Shown here in pieces: positions 43,432-51,737 of a stretch of 64,000 nt of DNA. The position numbers and the translations under genes were made by a program. The stretch lies in NCBI GenBank assembly GCA_963836265.1, contig CAWIIO010000006.1, forward strand, positions 372,001 through 436,000. Direction: 5' to 3'. Below the pieces are notes generated by a model. The model did not search any database and was not told the DNA's origin. It saw only the letters and a program-made list of their open reading frames with translations. The stretch comes from CAIWHR01 sp963836265. Lineage in GTDB: Bacteria > Pseudomonadota > Gammaproteobacteria > Burkholderiales > Casimicrobiaceae. Numbering within the stretch: the first letter of the stretch is position 1; every line of letters begins with the position of its first letter.

Positions 43432-44427
43432 TCACTTGATCGAGTTGACCTTGTTCAGGATTGCCGTCGCGTCGATTTCCTTCGCGTAGGCCTGCTTCAC
43501 CGGCTCCGCAAGCTCGAGCAGCTTCGGCCGCTCGGTGAACACGACCAGGTGCAGCTTCCCTTCCTTCTCGAGCTGCTTCAACAGCGCCGCATCCGCCGAC
43601 GATTCGAGGTCGCGGCCGAGTTTTCCGGCTTCGATGCCGGCCTTCAGGATGGCGGCCTGGAGGTCCGGCGGGAGCTTGCGGAAAGTCTTGCCGGAAAAGC
43701 AGAGCGGCCGCACGGTGATCGCGTGCTGGGTCTGCGAGATGTACGGCCCGACCTCGTAGAACTTCATCGCATTGAGGCCGGCCGCCTCGTTTTCCGCACC
43801 CTGGATCACGCCGGTCTGGATCGCGTTGTACACCTCGTTGTAGGCGATGACGGACGGCTTCGCGCCGATCGCGGTGAACATCTGTGTCTGGATCGGGGCG
43901 CCCATCACGCGCATCGACAGGCCCTTGAGCTCGGCCATGTTGTGCACGGGCTTGTTGGCGATGATGTTGCGCGTGCCGCCTCCCGCGTAGCCGATGATCA
44001 TCACGTCCGCCTTCTTGCTCACGTCGTCGACGATCGGTTGGAAGGCATCCGAGTCGAGCACCTTGTTCCAGTGGTCGAGGTCGCGGAACAGGAACGGCAT
44101 GTCGAGCAGCGGGGCGGCCTTGGCGAAAGTCGACATGTGCGCCGGCGACACGATCGCGTAGTCGACCGAGATGCCCTGGCTCATGTAGGCGAAGTAGTCC
44201 TTCTCGAGCCCCAGCTCGCTGTTGCGGTGGAGCACGAAGTTGATCGGCTTGCCGTAGTACTTGGCGGTCAGCTCCTGGAACTTCAGCAGCGCCTTGTTGA
44301 ACGGGTGGCTGTCGTCGAACTGCACGGCGCCGTGCAGCGTGATCGGCTGCTGCGCACCGGCGGAGAGCGAAACGGCGAGCGCGAGCGCCGCGAGACAGCG
44401 CATGACTGCGCGAAACGGATCCTGCAT
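43432..44427 (-). CDS. dctP: TRAP transporter solute-binding protein (DctP)
   Basis: A 331-residue periplasmic binding protein with a signal peptide (about 1-25, ending SAGA). It shows the DctP fold pattern: LHGAVQFDDSHPFNKALLKFQEL, AIVSPAHMSTFAKAAPLLDMPF, and the ligand-arginine region LKGLSMRVMGAP, then YNEVYNAIQTGVIQGAENEAA. GGAGG precedes ATG 44427. Ligand is a carboxylate by family analogy; identity unknown. Confidence 0.9.
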   Translation of the reverse strand: MQDPFRAVMRCLAALALAVSLSAGAQQPITLHGAVQFDDSHPFNKALLKFQELTAKYYGKPINFVLHRNSELGLEKDYFAYMSQGISVDYAIVSPAHMSTFAKAAPLLDMPFLFRDLDHWNKVLDSDAFQPIVDDVSKKADVMIIGYAGGGTRNIIANKPVHNMAELKGLSMRVMGAPIQTQMFTAIGAKPSVIAYNEVYNAIQTGVIQGAENEAAGLNAMKFYEVGPYISQTQHAITVRPLCFSGKTFRKLPPDLQAAILKAGIEAGKLGRDLESSADAALLKQLEKEGKLHLVVFTERPKLLELAEPVKQAYAKEIDATAILNKVNSIK

Positions 44428-44650
44428 CTTGAGCCTCCTGTGGGGGAATCGGGTCACCTGTCCGCGGCCGTCGGCGGCGGCCTGCGCTTTCTGGTCAGGT
44501 GGTCAGGCCAATTGAACAGGGTTGAACCTGCCGTGTCAACGCGAATCGGCTGCTGCTTTGCAGCAAGAGGCTGGAAGGCGGCGGTCGGTGCGCTCAAAAA
44601 AGGGCGGCGCGGAAGATCGCGAACGGCCCTCGCCGCGCGGCGGGATTGCG

Positions 44651-45112
44651 CTACTTCGCGGGCATCGTTGCGCCGGTCGTCAGCGCTTTCACCGGCACTT
44701 GTACTTCGACCGCCGTCTTCTTGCCGGCCCGGTCCTCGAAGGTGAGCGTCAGCGGCACGGTGTCGCCGGCCCGGAGCGTCCGGGTCAGCCCCATGAGCAT
44801 CACGTGATAGCCGCCAGGCCTCAGCTCGACTGTCTTTCCGGCCGGCAGAGGGAGCTTCTCGACGGCGCTCATCTTCATCATGCCGCCGTCCATTTTCATT
44901 TCGTGGATCTCGGCGATGCTCGCGACGGGCGACGTCGCGCTCACGAGCGTCGCGTCCGCCGCCGCTTTGAGCTGCATGAATGCGCCGGTGGCGGTCTGAC
45001 CGGCGACGGTGCCGCGGATCCACGCACCGCTGACGCTCACTTGCGCGGCGCCCGGTTGCGCGAAGGCAACGCCCGCGGCGAGCAGCAGCAAGACGGCGTG
45101 GCGAATCGCCAT
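44651..45112 (-). CDS. Periplasmic copper chaperone PCu(A)C
   Basis: A 153-residue periplasmic Cu(I) chaperone that delivers copper, often to the CuA site of cytochrome oxidases. The family metal pattern H-x10-M-x21-H-x-M is exact: H70, M81, H103, M105. Signal peptide about 1-18 (VAFA). It stands alone, about 19 kb from the CuA-containing subunit II gene at the end of the window, which could be a client. Confidence 0.9.
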   Translation of the reverse strand: MAIRHAVLLLLAAGVAFAQPGAAQVSVSGAWIRGTVAGQTATGAFMQLKAAADATLVSATSPVASIAEIHEMKMDGGMMKMSAVEKLPLPAGKTVELRPGGYHVMLMGLTRTLRAGDTVPLTLTFEDRAGKKTAVEVQVPVKALTTGATMPAK

Positions 45113-45225
45113 GGCGTCGGATTCTACACTTGCGCGCCGATGGCCCCGGGCGTTCCCGAAAACAGGTGAGCAAGCCTCGCTAACCCGTTGCCCCGAAAAA
45201 TGATTCGGCGGCTACCAACCCTGTC

Positions 45226-45249
45226 TTTTCTTGACCCCGGTCAAGAAAA
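45226..45249 (+). promoter_or_regulatory. FNR/CRP-type palindrome upstream of nrdD
   Basis: A perfect 11-bp inverted repeat with a 2-base centre: TTTTCTTGACC CC GGTCAAGAAAA. The core TTGAC-CCCG-GTCAA (45231-45244) matches the CRP/FNR-family half-site spacing (TTGA-N6-TCAA). Its place 134 bases before an oxygen-sensitive ribonucleotide reductase operon fits activation under low oxygen. Confidence 0.65.
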
Positions 45250-45382
45250 AGCCAACTGGTCGCCCGGAGCCGTTGCCAGCACCAGATCTTGCGGCTAGCC
45301 TCCGCAAACGCACTACATCTTGCGGTCGACGCCGATCCATCCCGCATTAGCTCCGGCAGCGATCGCCACAGGAGGAAACCTC

Positions 45383-47443
45383 ATGCTCGTCGAGACGGTC
45401 GCGCCCGCGAAGGAGGCCCTGTCGACGCGACTTCTCGCGCCGGCGCTTCCGGCTCAGGTGATCAAGCGCGACGGCGCGCGCGTTCCGTTCGAGCTTGCCA
45501 AAATCGCCTCGGCAATTGCCCGCGCCGGCGCCGCGACGGGCGAATTCGATTCCGCCGAAGCGCAGGCGCTTGCCGAAGCGGTCGGCCGCGCACTCGCCCA
45601 TCGCCATACCGGAGGCGTCCCCGACATCGAGACGATCCAGGACAGCGTCGAGCACACGCTCGCCGCGGCCGGGTGGTTCCGCACGGCGCGCGCGTACATC
45701 GTCTATCGCGACCGCCACGAGCGGCTCCGCGCGGACCGCAAGACGCTGGTCGACGTCGCGCAGTCGGTCGACGAGTACCTCGACCAGAAGGACTGGCGGG
45801 TCAACGCCAACGCGAATCAGGGCTACTCGCTCGGCGGGCTGATCCTCAACGTCTCCGGCAAGGTCGTCGCCAACTATTGGCTCTCGCACGTGTACGCGCC
45901 GGAAATCGGGCGGGCGCACCGCGACGGTGACGTCCACATCCACGACCTCGACATGCTCGCCGGCTACTGCGCCGGCTGGTCGCTGCGGCAACTGCTGCAC
46001 GAGGGCCTGAACGGCGTTCCCGGCAAGGTCGAAGCCGGGCCGCCGAAACACATGTCGAGCGCGGTCGGGCAAATCGTGAACTTCCTCGGCACGCTGCAGA
46101 ACGAATGGGCCGGCGCGCAGGCGTTTTCCTCGTTCGACACCTACATGGCGCCGTTCATCCGCTGCGACGCGATGAGCTTCGGAGCGGTCAAGCAATGCAT
46201 CCAGGAGCTCATCTACAACCTCAACGTTCCGTCGCGCTGGGGCACGCAGACGCCGTTCACGAACCTCACCTTCGATTGGGTGTGCCCCGAGGATCTTCGC
46301 GCCCAGATCCCCGTGATCGCCGGCTGCGAGATGCCGTTCTCGTATGGCGATCTGCAGCCCGAGATGGACATGATCAACCGCGCCTACATCGAGGTGATGA
46401 CGGAAGGCGACGCCAAAGGGCGGGTGTTCACGTTCCCGATCCCGACCTACAACATCACGCCGGATTTCGACTGGGACCACCCGAACTGCGAGGCGCTGTT
46501 CGCGATGACGGCCAAGTACGGGTTGCCTTATTTCCAGAACTTCCTGAACTCGGAGCTGAAGCCCAACATGATCCGGTCGATGTGCTGCCGGCTGCAGCTC
46601 GACCTGCGCGAGCTCCTGAAGCGCGGCAACGGGCTGTTCGGCTCGGCCGAGCAGACCGGCTCGGTTGGCGTGGTCACGATCAACTGCGCGCGTTTGGGCT
46701 ATCTCCATGCCAACGACGAGATCGGCCTGTACGAGCGCATCGACGAGCTTTTGGGCCTTGCCAAGGACAGTCTCGAAGTGAAGCGCAAGGTGATCCAGCG
46801 TCTGATCGATCAGGGATTGTTCCCCTACACCAAGCGCTACCTCGGGACGCTGCGCAACCATTTCTCGACTGTCGGCGTCAACGGCATCAACGAGATGGTG
46901 CGGAACTTCACCCGAGGGAACGACGACATCACCACACCGTACGGACATGCGTTCGCCGTGCGGCTGCTCGATCATCTGCGTGCGCGGATCGTCGCGTTCC
47001 AGGAGGCGACCGGCCACCTGTACAACCTCGAGGCCACGCCCGCCGAAGGGACGACGTACCGCTTCGCGAAAGAGGATAGGAAGCGCTGGCCCGACATCCT
47101 TCAGGCCGGCACGCCTGAGATGCCGTATTACACCAACTCGTCGCAACTGCCCGTGGGCTTCACCGACGACCCGTTCGAGGCGCTGGCCCGGCAGGAGGAA
47201 CTGCAGACAAAATACACCGGCGGTACGGTGCTGCACCTCTACATGAGGGAGCGGCTGACTTCAGCCGCGGCGTGCAAGGCGCTGGTGCGCCGATCGCTCG
47301 AGCGCTTTCGGCTGCCGTACATCACGATCACGCCGACGTTCTCGATCTGTCCCAGGCACGGGTATCTCGAAGGCGAGCACGAGTTCTGCCCCAGGTGCGA
47401 CGAGGAGAAGCTCGCGGAAAAGCGGCGCAAGCTCGCCGCGTGA
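45383..47443 (+). CDS. nrdD: Class III anaerobic ribonucleoside-triphosphate reductase, body lacking the glycyl-radical segment
   Basis: A 686-residue subunit that reduces NTPs to dNTPs without oxygen. An ATP-cone starts at about residue 25 (QVIKRDGARVPFELAKIASA). The ten-stranded barrel follows, with DVHIHDLDMLAGYCAGWSLR, NVPSRWGTQTPFTNLTFDW and LFGSAEQTGSVGVVTINCARLGYL. It ends after the zinc site (C656, H659, C669, C672; the usual second Cys is His). The RVxGY glycyl-radical segment that normally comes next in the same chain is absent and is encoded by the next gene. No frameshift is needed to explain this: the next gene has its own ribosome-binding site. Confidence 0.92.
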   Translation: MLVETVAPAKEALSTRLLAPALPAQVIKRDGARVPFELAKIASAIARAGAATGEFDSAEAQALAEAVGRALAHRHTGGVPDIETIQDSVEHTLAAAGWFRTARAYIVYRDRHERLRADRKTLVDVAQSVDEYLDQKDWRVNANANQGYSLGGLILNVSGKVVANYWLSHVYAPEIGRAHRDGDVHIHDLDMLAGYCAGWSLRQLLHEGLNGVPGKVEAGPPKHMSSAVGQIVNFLGTLQNEWAGAQAFSSFDTYMAPFIRCDAMSFGAVKQCIQELIYNLNVPSRWGTQTPFTNLTFDWVCPEDLRAQIPVIAGCEMPFSYGDLQPEMDMINRAYIEVMTEGDAKGRVFTFPIPTYNITPDFDWDHPNCEALFAMTAKYGLPYFQNFLNSELKPNMIRSMCCRLQLDLRELLKRGNGLFGSAEQTGSVGVVTINCARLGYLHANDEIGLYERIDELLGLAKDSLEVKRKVIQRLIDQGLFPYTKRYLGTLRNHFSTVGVNGINEMVRNFTRGNDDITTPYGHAFAVRLLDHLRARIVAFQEATGHLYNLEATPAEGTTYRFAKEDRKRWPDILQAGTPEMPYYTNSSQLPVGFTDDPFEALARQEELQTKYTGGTVLHLYMRERLTSAAACKALVRRSLERFRLPYITITPTFSICPRHGYLEGEHEFCPRCDEEKLAEKRRKLAA

Positions 47444-47469
47444 AACCGCACCCTCTTACGGAGGAAGCG

Positions 47470-47661
47470 ATGGACACGATGACCGAAGCCCGATCTCTGA
47501 CCGAACCAATCACGCTTGCCGACGACGAGCGCCAGCGCTGCGAGGTGTGGACGCGCGTGATGGGGTACCACCGGCCCGTCGCGTCGTTCAACATCGGCAA
47601 GAAGGGCGAACATTGCGAGCGCCGCTTCTTCCGCGAGGAACGGGCGCGCCCCCACCTGTAG
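47470..47661 (+). CDS. Stand-alone glycyl-radical polypeptide of class III ribonucleotide reductase
   Basis: A 63-residue protein carrying the missing C-terminal part of NrdD: EVWTRVMGYHRPVASFNIGK, with the radical glycine G32 in RVMGY. A strong GGAGGAA site (47460-47466) lies just before ATG 47470, and it starts 26 bases after nrdD stops, in a different frame. It must insert into the NrdD barrel and be activated by NrdG to give a working enzyme. This is analogous to the small glycyl-radical protein GrcA/YfiD, which can replace the damaged end of pyruvate formate-lyase. The first 20 residues are non-conserved. Confidence 0.85.
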   Translation: MDTMTEARSLTEPITLADDERQRCEVWTRVMGYHRPVASFNIGKKGEHCERRFFREERARPHL

Positions 47662-47687
47662 GTCGAAATCGCGCGCACGAGGCCCTG

Positions 47688-48539
47688 ATGCCCGATGGCA
47701 CTGCCGGGTTGCGTGGTGCCGGACCCCCGGCAGCGGGGTCGCCAACGCTGCGCGTCGGCGGTTTCGTTCCGTTCACGTCCACCGACTATCCCGACGCGCT
47801 CGCGTCGGTCGTGTTTTGTCAGGGCTGCCCCTGGCGCTGCGGCTACTGCCACAACCCGCACCTCATTCCGCCGCGCGGTGACGACGAGCGCGACTTCCCG
47901 CGCATCGTAGCCTGGCTCGCGACGCGCAGGGGTCTTCTCGACGCGGTCGTCTTCTCGGGCGGCGAGCCGACCGCGCACGCGGGATTGGCGAACGCCATCG
48001 ACGCGGTGCGCGCGCTCGGATTCGCGATCGGGCTTCACACGAGCGGCGCCTATCCGCGCCGGCTCGCACGCTTGCTGCCGAAGATCGACTGGGTAGGCAT
48101 CGACGTGAAGGCGCCGGTCGCCGATTACGCGACGGTCACCGGCGTGCTGGGCAGCGGAGTCGCCGCGCTCGCGAGCCTCGACCTCGTTCGCGACGCGGGC
48201 ATCGCCTACGAAGTGCGCACGACGGTGCACCCGACGCTCACGCCCCCGGCACTCCTCGAGCAGCTTGCACGCGAGCTCTCGGCCCGCGGCATCGAGCGCT
48301 GGATTTTGCAGGCGTTTCGCCCGACCGGATGCGCGAACGAAGCGGTCGTCGCGGGCGCTCCGGAGGGGGCGCCGATCGACCACGCGCTCATGACCCGGCT
48401 TTCGCTGCACGTTCCCGTGATCGAAGTGCGGCGCTCGGCGTCGATCTTGGGTGCGAATGCGGATCGCCCGTCGGCCCCGACGATTCGCCTCGGTTGGCCG
48501 CCCAAAAAAGGAAACCCCGCCGAAGCGGGGCATTGCTGA
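47688..48539 (+). CDS. nrdG: Anaerobic ribonucleotide reductase activase NrdG (radical SAM)
   Basis: A 283-residue radical-SAM enzyme that installs the glycyl radical. The 4Fe-4S motif is C47-x3-C51-x2-C54 (CPWRCGYC), the SAM motif is VVFSGGEPTAH. The N-terminal text VGGFVPFTSTDYPDALASVVF is typical of the longer NrdG type. It starts 26 bases after the glycyl-radical gene. Its last codons (PPKKGNPAEAG) overlap a terminator hairpin used by the convergent gene, so the protein end is shaped by that element. Confidence 0.92.
   Translation: MPDGTAGLRGAGPPAAGSPTLRVGGFVPFTSTDYPDALASVVFCQGCPWRCGYCHNPHLIPPRGDDERDFPRIVAWLATRRGLLDAVVFSGGEPTAHAGLANAIDAVRALGFAIGLHTSGAYPRRLARLLPKIDWVGIDVKAPVADYATVTGVLGSGVAALASLDLVRDAGIAYEVRTTVHPTLTPPALLEQLARELSARGIERWILQAFRPTGCANEAVVAGAPEGAPIDHALMTRLSLHVPVIEVRRSASILGANADRPSAPTIRLGWPPKKGNPAEAGHC
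48504..48530 (-). terminator. Intrinsic terminator for the PEP-CTERM gene, inside the 3' end of nrdG
   Basis: Stem CCCCGC (48515-48520) with GCGGGG (48525-48530), loop CGAA. Read on the minus strand it is followed by TTTCCTTTTTT (48514-48504). It lies 29 bases past the stop of the minus-strand PEP-CTERM gene and within codons of the plus-strand nrdG. Confidence 0.75.
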
Positions 48540-48558
48540 GCAGCCCGGTAGCCGCGTC

Positions 48559-49314
48559 CTAGTGCAAGCGGCGCCGAATCAGGCTGAGAGCGAACAGACC
48601 CAGTCCGAGCAATGCCAGCGTGCCGGGTTCGGGCACGACGCTCGTGCGGGTCGCGATCGTGGCGCAAAGGGCGGCCGTGTTGTTCGCGTTCTCCGTCGTC
48701 AGGTACGTGTTGGAAACTGATTGTGCACAATCGTTGGCAAAACCTACCAGGTTGAGCGTGTAAACGACGTTATCGACCGTAAAGCTGTCCGACGTATTGA
48801 GGAACGAAACCAGCACCCGGTCGGCACACCCATTGACATTGACGCCCTGGCCATTGGCGCCCCCATACGGGCACGGATCCAGGTTATTGGTCGTTTCGTC
48901 GTGATCGAAATGGAAGAAGAAATCGTGGACGCCGAGGTCGTTTCCGTCGACGATGATGTCGAAACTGATTCTCAGATCGATGCCGGTGATCGAATTCGGG
49001 CCAACGGGAAAGTTAACGTGCGTGAAATTGCCGATCTCGAACGGGGGCGTATTGGGCGGCACATTCTGAACAATCGGAACGGGTGGTGGTGGCGCCAGGT
49101 CCAGGTTGTAGCCGCTCTGACCGGAGCCTTGGTCGACCCCCCAGGTGACTTGCGGATTGTTCCCCGCGCCGGTATTGGTAAAGTTGGTGGGGCCACCCTG
49201 TTCGTTGAACCATTCACCGTCGAAAATGTTGAGCTGGATAACGGCGGCGAACGCGGTAGAGGAAATCGCCAACGCGGCCGCGGCAGCGATCGCTGGCAGG
49301 ATTCGATTCGACAT
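48559..49314 (-). CDS. PEP-CTERM sorted surface/extracellular protein
   Basis: A 251-residue secreted protein. Signal peptide about 1-23 (AFAA). A beta-rich body contains Asn/Gly/Asp text such as GSGQSGYNLDLAPPP and FFFHFDHDETTNN and resembles the choice-of-anchor domain type. The C-terminus is a full PEP-CTERM signal: VPEP, a hydrophobic helix (GTLALLGLGLFALSLI) and RRR. Such proteins are processed by an exosortase and tied to exopolysaccharide or biofilm. No exosortase gene is in the window. Confidence 0.88.
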   Translation of the reverse strand: MSNRILPAIAAAAALAISSTAFAAVIQLNIFDGEWFNEQGGPTNFTNTGAGNNPQVTWGVDQGSGQSGYNLDLAPPPPVPIVQNVPPNTPPFEIGNFTHVNFPVGPNSITGIDLRISFDIIVDGNDLGVHDFFFHFDHDETTNNLDPCPYGGANGQGVNVNGCADRVLVSFLNTSDSFTVDNVVYTLNLVGFANDCAQSVSNTYLTTENANNTAALCATIATRTSVVPEPGTLALLGLGLFALSLIRRRLH

Positions 49315-49689
49315 GATAAGTCTCCTCTCGACGATTCTCGAGCTTTGCTCAGGGTCGTAACGCCCTTACGTACAATCTATAGCCTCCGCCAAGCAATGCT
49401 CGCGCCAAATTTTATTTGTCTCTGTTTAATCATGATGTTGCGTTCATTTGTCGCGACGCATGAACCGCTCCTGCGGCAGAAGTGTAAGACGGGTCGACAG
49501 CCGTCAGCATGGGCGCCATGCCTTTTTTTCGCGCCCCTGAGGCGACGCAGCCCGCATGTCCCGGGCGCCTCGAAGGAACGCACGTCGCGTGCCCGGGGCG
49601 GGTGAATCATCGTCACATCGGCAAAACGCGGAGCTTCGCACCAAGCGACGAGCGTAAAATTTGCCGGTTGCGCGCCCTTCTCGGAAACC
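49315..49689. other. 375-base divergent intergenic region
   Basis: No gene supported. It separates the divergent PEP-CTERM and thioredoxin-lipoprotein genes. The part at about 49365-49450 is clearly richer in A+T than the rest of the window (for example CGCCAAATTTTATTTGTCTC) and probably holds the PEP-CTERM promoter, but I cannot assign hexamers with confidence. Confidence 0.5.
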
Positions 49690-51339
49690 ATGAAGACCCT
49701 ATCGCTCGCTGCTGCATTCGTCCTCGCTTTGTTCGTGGCCGCCTGCTCGAAGGCGCCCGAACCCGCGGCGGTCGCGAGCGCGCCCATCGCTCCGCCCACG
49801 GCGGATCCGATCGCCACCAAAGGCGAGGCGAACAGCCCCGCGGAGGCGAGCGCCGAGCACGGGATCGCCTGGCAATCGGGCGACGTCGACGCCGCCTTCG
49901 CAAAGGCAAAAGCCGAAGGGAAGCCGCTATTCCTTTACTGGGGTGCGGTCTGGTGCCCGCCGTGCAACGAGGTCAAGGCGACGATCTTCAATCGCCAGGA
50001 TTTCATCGAGCGGTCGCGCTTTTTCGTGCCTGTATATGTCGACGGCGACGCGCCGAGCGCGCAGAAGCTGGGCGCACGGTTCAAGGTCAGCGCCTATCCG
50101 ACGATGGTCCTGTTCACGCCGGATGGAAAGGAGATCACGCGGCTGCCCGGCGAAGTCGACGCGGATCAGTACATGCAGGTGCTCTCGCTCGGGATGAACG
50201 GCGCACATCCGATCAGGGAGACGCTTGCGGCGGCGTTAACGCCCGGCAAGGCGGGAGCTTACGCGAAGCTCTCGGCGGACGACTGGCGAATGCTTGCGTA
50301 CTACTCCTGGGAGACCGACGAAACGCAGCTCGTGCATGAAGGGCAATTGCCCGCGACGCTGCAGCGTCTGGCCAAGGCGTGCCCGGCGGATCAGCCGCGG
50401 CTTGCCACGCGGCTTTCGCTGCAGGCGCTCGCCGCCGCAGCGAGGGCGAAAGGCGCCAAGCCGCGCGACGACAGCGCCGCGCTCGCGGTGCTGCTTGCGG
50501 TACTGGCCGATCCCAAGCAAGGGCGCGAGAATTTCGATGTCGTCGTCTATTACGCCGACGAGATCGCCGGAAAGGTCACGCTTGCCGGCAGTCAGCGACG
50601 CGCCCGGCTCGTCGCCGCCTGGAACGCCGCGCTCGGGCGGCTCGCAGCGGACCCGTACATCTCGGCGCTCGACCGACTGACGACGGTGTCGGCGCAGGTT
50701 GCGCTCGCCAAGCTCGACGCGCCGAAAGAAAAAATTCCCGCGACGCTGCAAGAGCGTGTTCGCGACGAGGCGCAACGCGCGGTGCAGGAGGCACGCGACC
50801 CGTATGCGCGCGCGGCGATCGTCAGCGCGGCGGCCGAAACCCTGGCCGACGCCGACCTTCTCGCCGAGTCCGACGCGCTGCTCGAGACCGAGATCGCGCG
50901 CTCGAATACGCCCTATTACTACATGCTGGGACTCGCGCTCAATGCGAAGAAGCGTGGCGACAAGGCAGCGGCAGTCGACTGGGCCGAAAAGGCCTACGCC
51001 GCCGCGAAGGGTCCGGCCACGCGGCTGCAATGGGGCGTGCGTTACTTCACGCTACTGGTCGAGCTGACGCCGGAGGATGCGGCACGCATCGAGCGCGCCG
51101 CCGCGGACGTGATCGGCGGGCTCGAGCCGTCTCCCGACACGTTCTACGAGCGCAATCGCCGGTCGCTCGAACGGATGGGGAGGAAACTCGTGGCCTGGAA
51201 CCGGGACCATCGCCACGACGCAGCGCTCCGGAAACTCCGTGCCGAGATGGCGGACGTCTGCGCGAAGGTGCCGACGGGCGACCCCGCACGCGCGACGTGC
51301 GACGGCGCGCTGCGGCCGGCCGCCGCTGCCAAGGCGTAA
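49690..51339 (+). CDS. Thioredoxin-fold lipoprotein with long helical C-terminal region
   Basis: A 549-residue protein. Lipobox LFVAAC with C19 as the lipidation site. A thioredoxin-like domain at about residues 60-175 contains the redox motif W-C89-P-P-C92 (YWGAVWCPPCNEVK) and the cis-Pro region VSAYPTMVLF. Residues about 180-540 are almost all helical with repeated Ala-rich helices, possibly TPR-like, and no known catalytic motif. It may act in disulfide handling on periplasmic proteins. The large C-terminal part is unusual for a thioredoxin lipoprotein. Confidence 0.82.
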   Translation: MKTLSLAAAFVLALFVAACSKAPEPAAVASAPIAPPTADPIATKGEANSPAEASAEHGIAWQSGDVDAAFAKAKAEGKPLFLYWGAVWCPPCNEVKATIFNRQDFIERSRFFVPVYVDGDAPSAQKLGARFKVSAYPTMVLFTPDGKEITRLPGEVDADQYMQVLSLGMNGAHPIRETLAAALTPGKAGAYAKLSADDWRMLAYYSWETDETQLVHEGQLPATLQRLAKACPADQPRLATRLSLQALAAAARAKGAKPRDDSAALAVLLAVLADPKQGRENFDVVVYYADEIAGKVTLAGSQRRARLVAAWNAALGRLAADPYISALDRLTTVSAQVALAKLDAPKEKIPATLQERVRDEAQRAVQEARDPYARAAIVSAAAETLADADLLAESDALLETEIARSNTPYYYMLGLALNAKKRGDKAAAVDWAEKAYAAAKGPATRLQWGVRYFTLLVELTPEDAARIERAAADVIGGLEPSPDTFYERNRRSLERMGRKLVAWNRDHRHDAALRKLRAEMADVCAKVPTGDPARATCDGALRPAAAAKA

Positions 51340-51527
51340 TCGACCTCCCGCGCCGCAGGCGGCGCCGCCCGGATCAGGCGTCCAGTTTCCTCCCGGCAAA
51401 CGCGAGCGAACCCCGACGCAACCGCTTTGCCTCGGCGACGAACAGACGGCTTGAAATCGGGTCCTAATTCTGTCGCCAGGGCGGCGCCGCCTGGCGCGGT
51501 CACGGATGGTTCGGCGGGAGCGTTGCC

Positions 51528-51556
51528 TTGCTGCATTGCAGCATAACGGGTACAAT
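51528..51556 (+). promoter_or_regulatory. Sigma-70-type promoter with a CTGC-N3-GCAG operator in its spacer
   Basis: -35 TTGCTG (51528-51533), 17-base spacer, -10 TACAAT (51551-51556). The palindrome TGCTGCA-T-TGCAGCA (51529-51543) covers the -35 and spacer. The core CTGC-N3-GCAG resembles the site reported for the polyhydroxyalkanoate regulator PhaR. Predicted start is near 51563, giving a leader of about 175 bases before the transglycosylase gene. The sequence from 51340 to 51527 holds no gene. Confidence 0.55.
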
Positions 51557-51562
51557 CAGCGG

Positions 51563-51737
51563 ATCGATCTTGGCGATGATTCCTAAGTTGCTGTAATTGC
51601 GAACAAATAAGCAGAGTAGTTGGAAAGAAGAGGGAAGAAGCGCTGGAGTGACTTGAGGGCTCCGACCGCATCGGGGATCGCCGCAACCCACGGGGGCGGC
51701 CCCGGCCTGGCGGCCGGGACCGTACCTGGAGATCCTG
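51563..51737 (+). other. Long, structured 5' leader of the transglycosylase gene
   Basis: About 175 bases between the predicted transcript start and ATG 51738. An AT-richer first half (GTAATTGCGAACAAATAAGC) is followed by a GC-rich part. A 10-bp hairpin with one mismatch lies at 51698-51721 (GGCCCCGGCC, loop TGGC, GGCCGGGACC), just upstream of the ribosome-binding site. It could be a cis-regulatory RNA; I cannot match it to a known riboswitch by eye. Confidence 0.4.

Noticed and set aside
45226..45249. The TTTTCTTGACC palindrome as an intrinsic terminator
   Set aside because: No run of T follows on the plus strand outside the stem. The TTGAC-N4-GTCAA core and its place before nrdD fit a CRP/FNR site better.
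45347..47236. A 629-codon open frame antisense to nrdD
   Set aside because: Shadow of nrdD: low-complexity Arg/Val/Asp-rich product, no ribosome-binding site, no similarity.
47441..47470. Sequencing frameshift joining nrdD to its radical segment
   Set aside because: The small gene has its own strong ribosome-binding site and start, and 26 non-coding bases separate the two. A single indel would not give the usual sequence between the zinc site and RVxGY.
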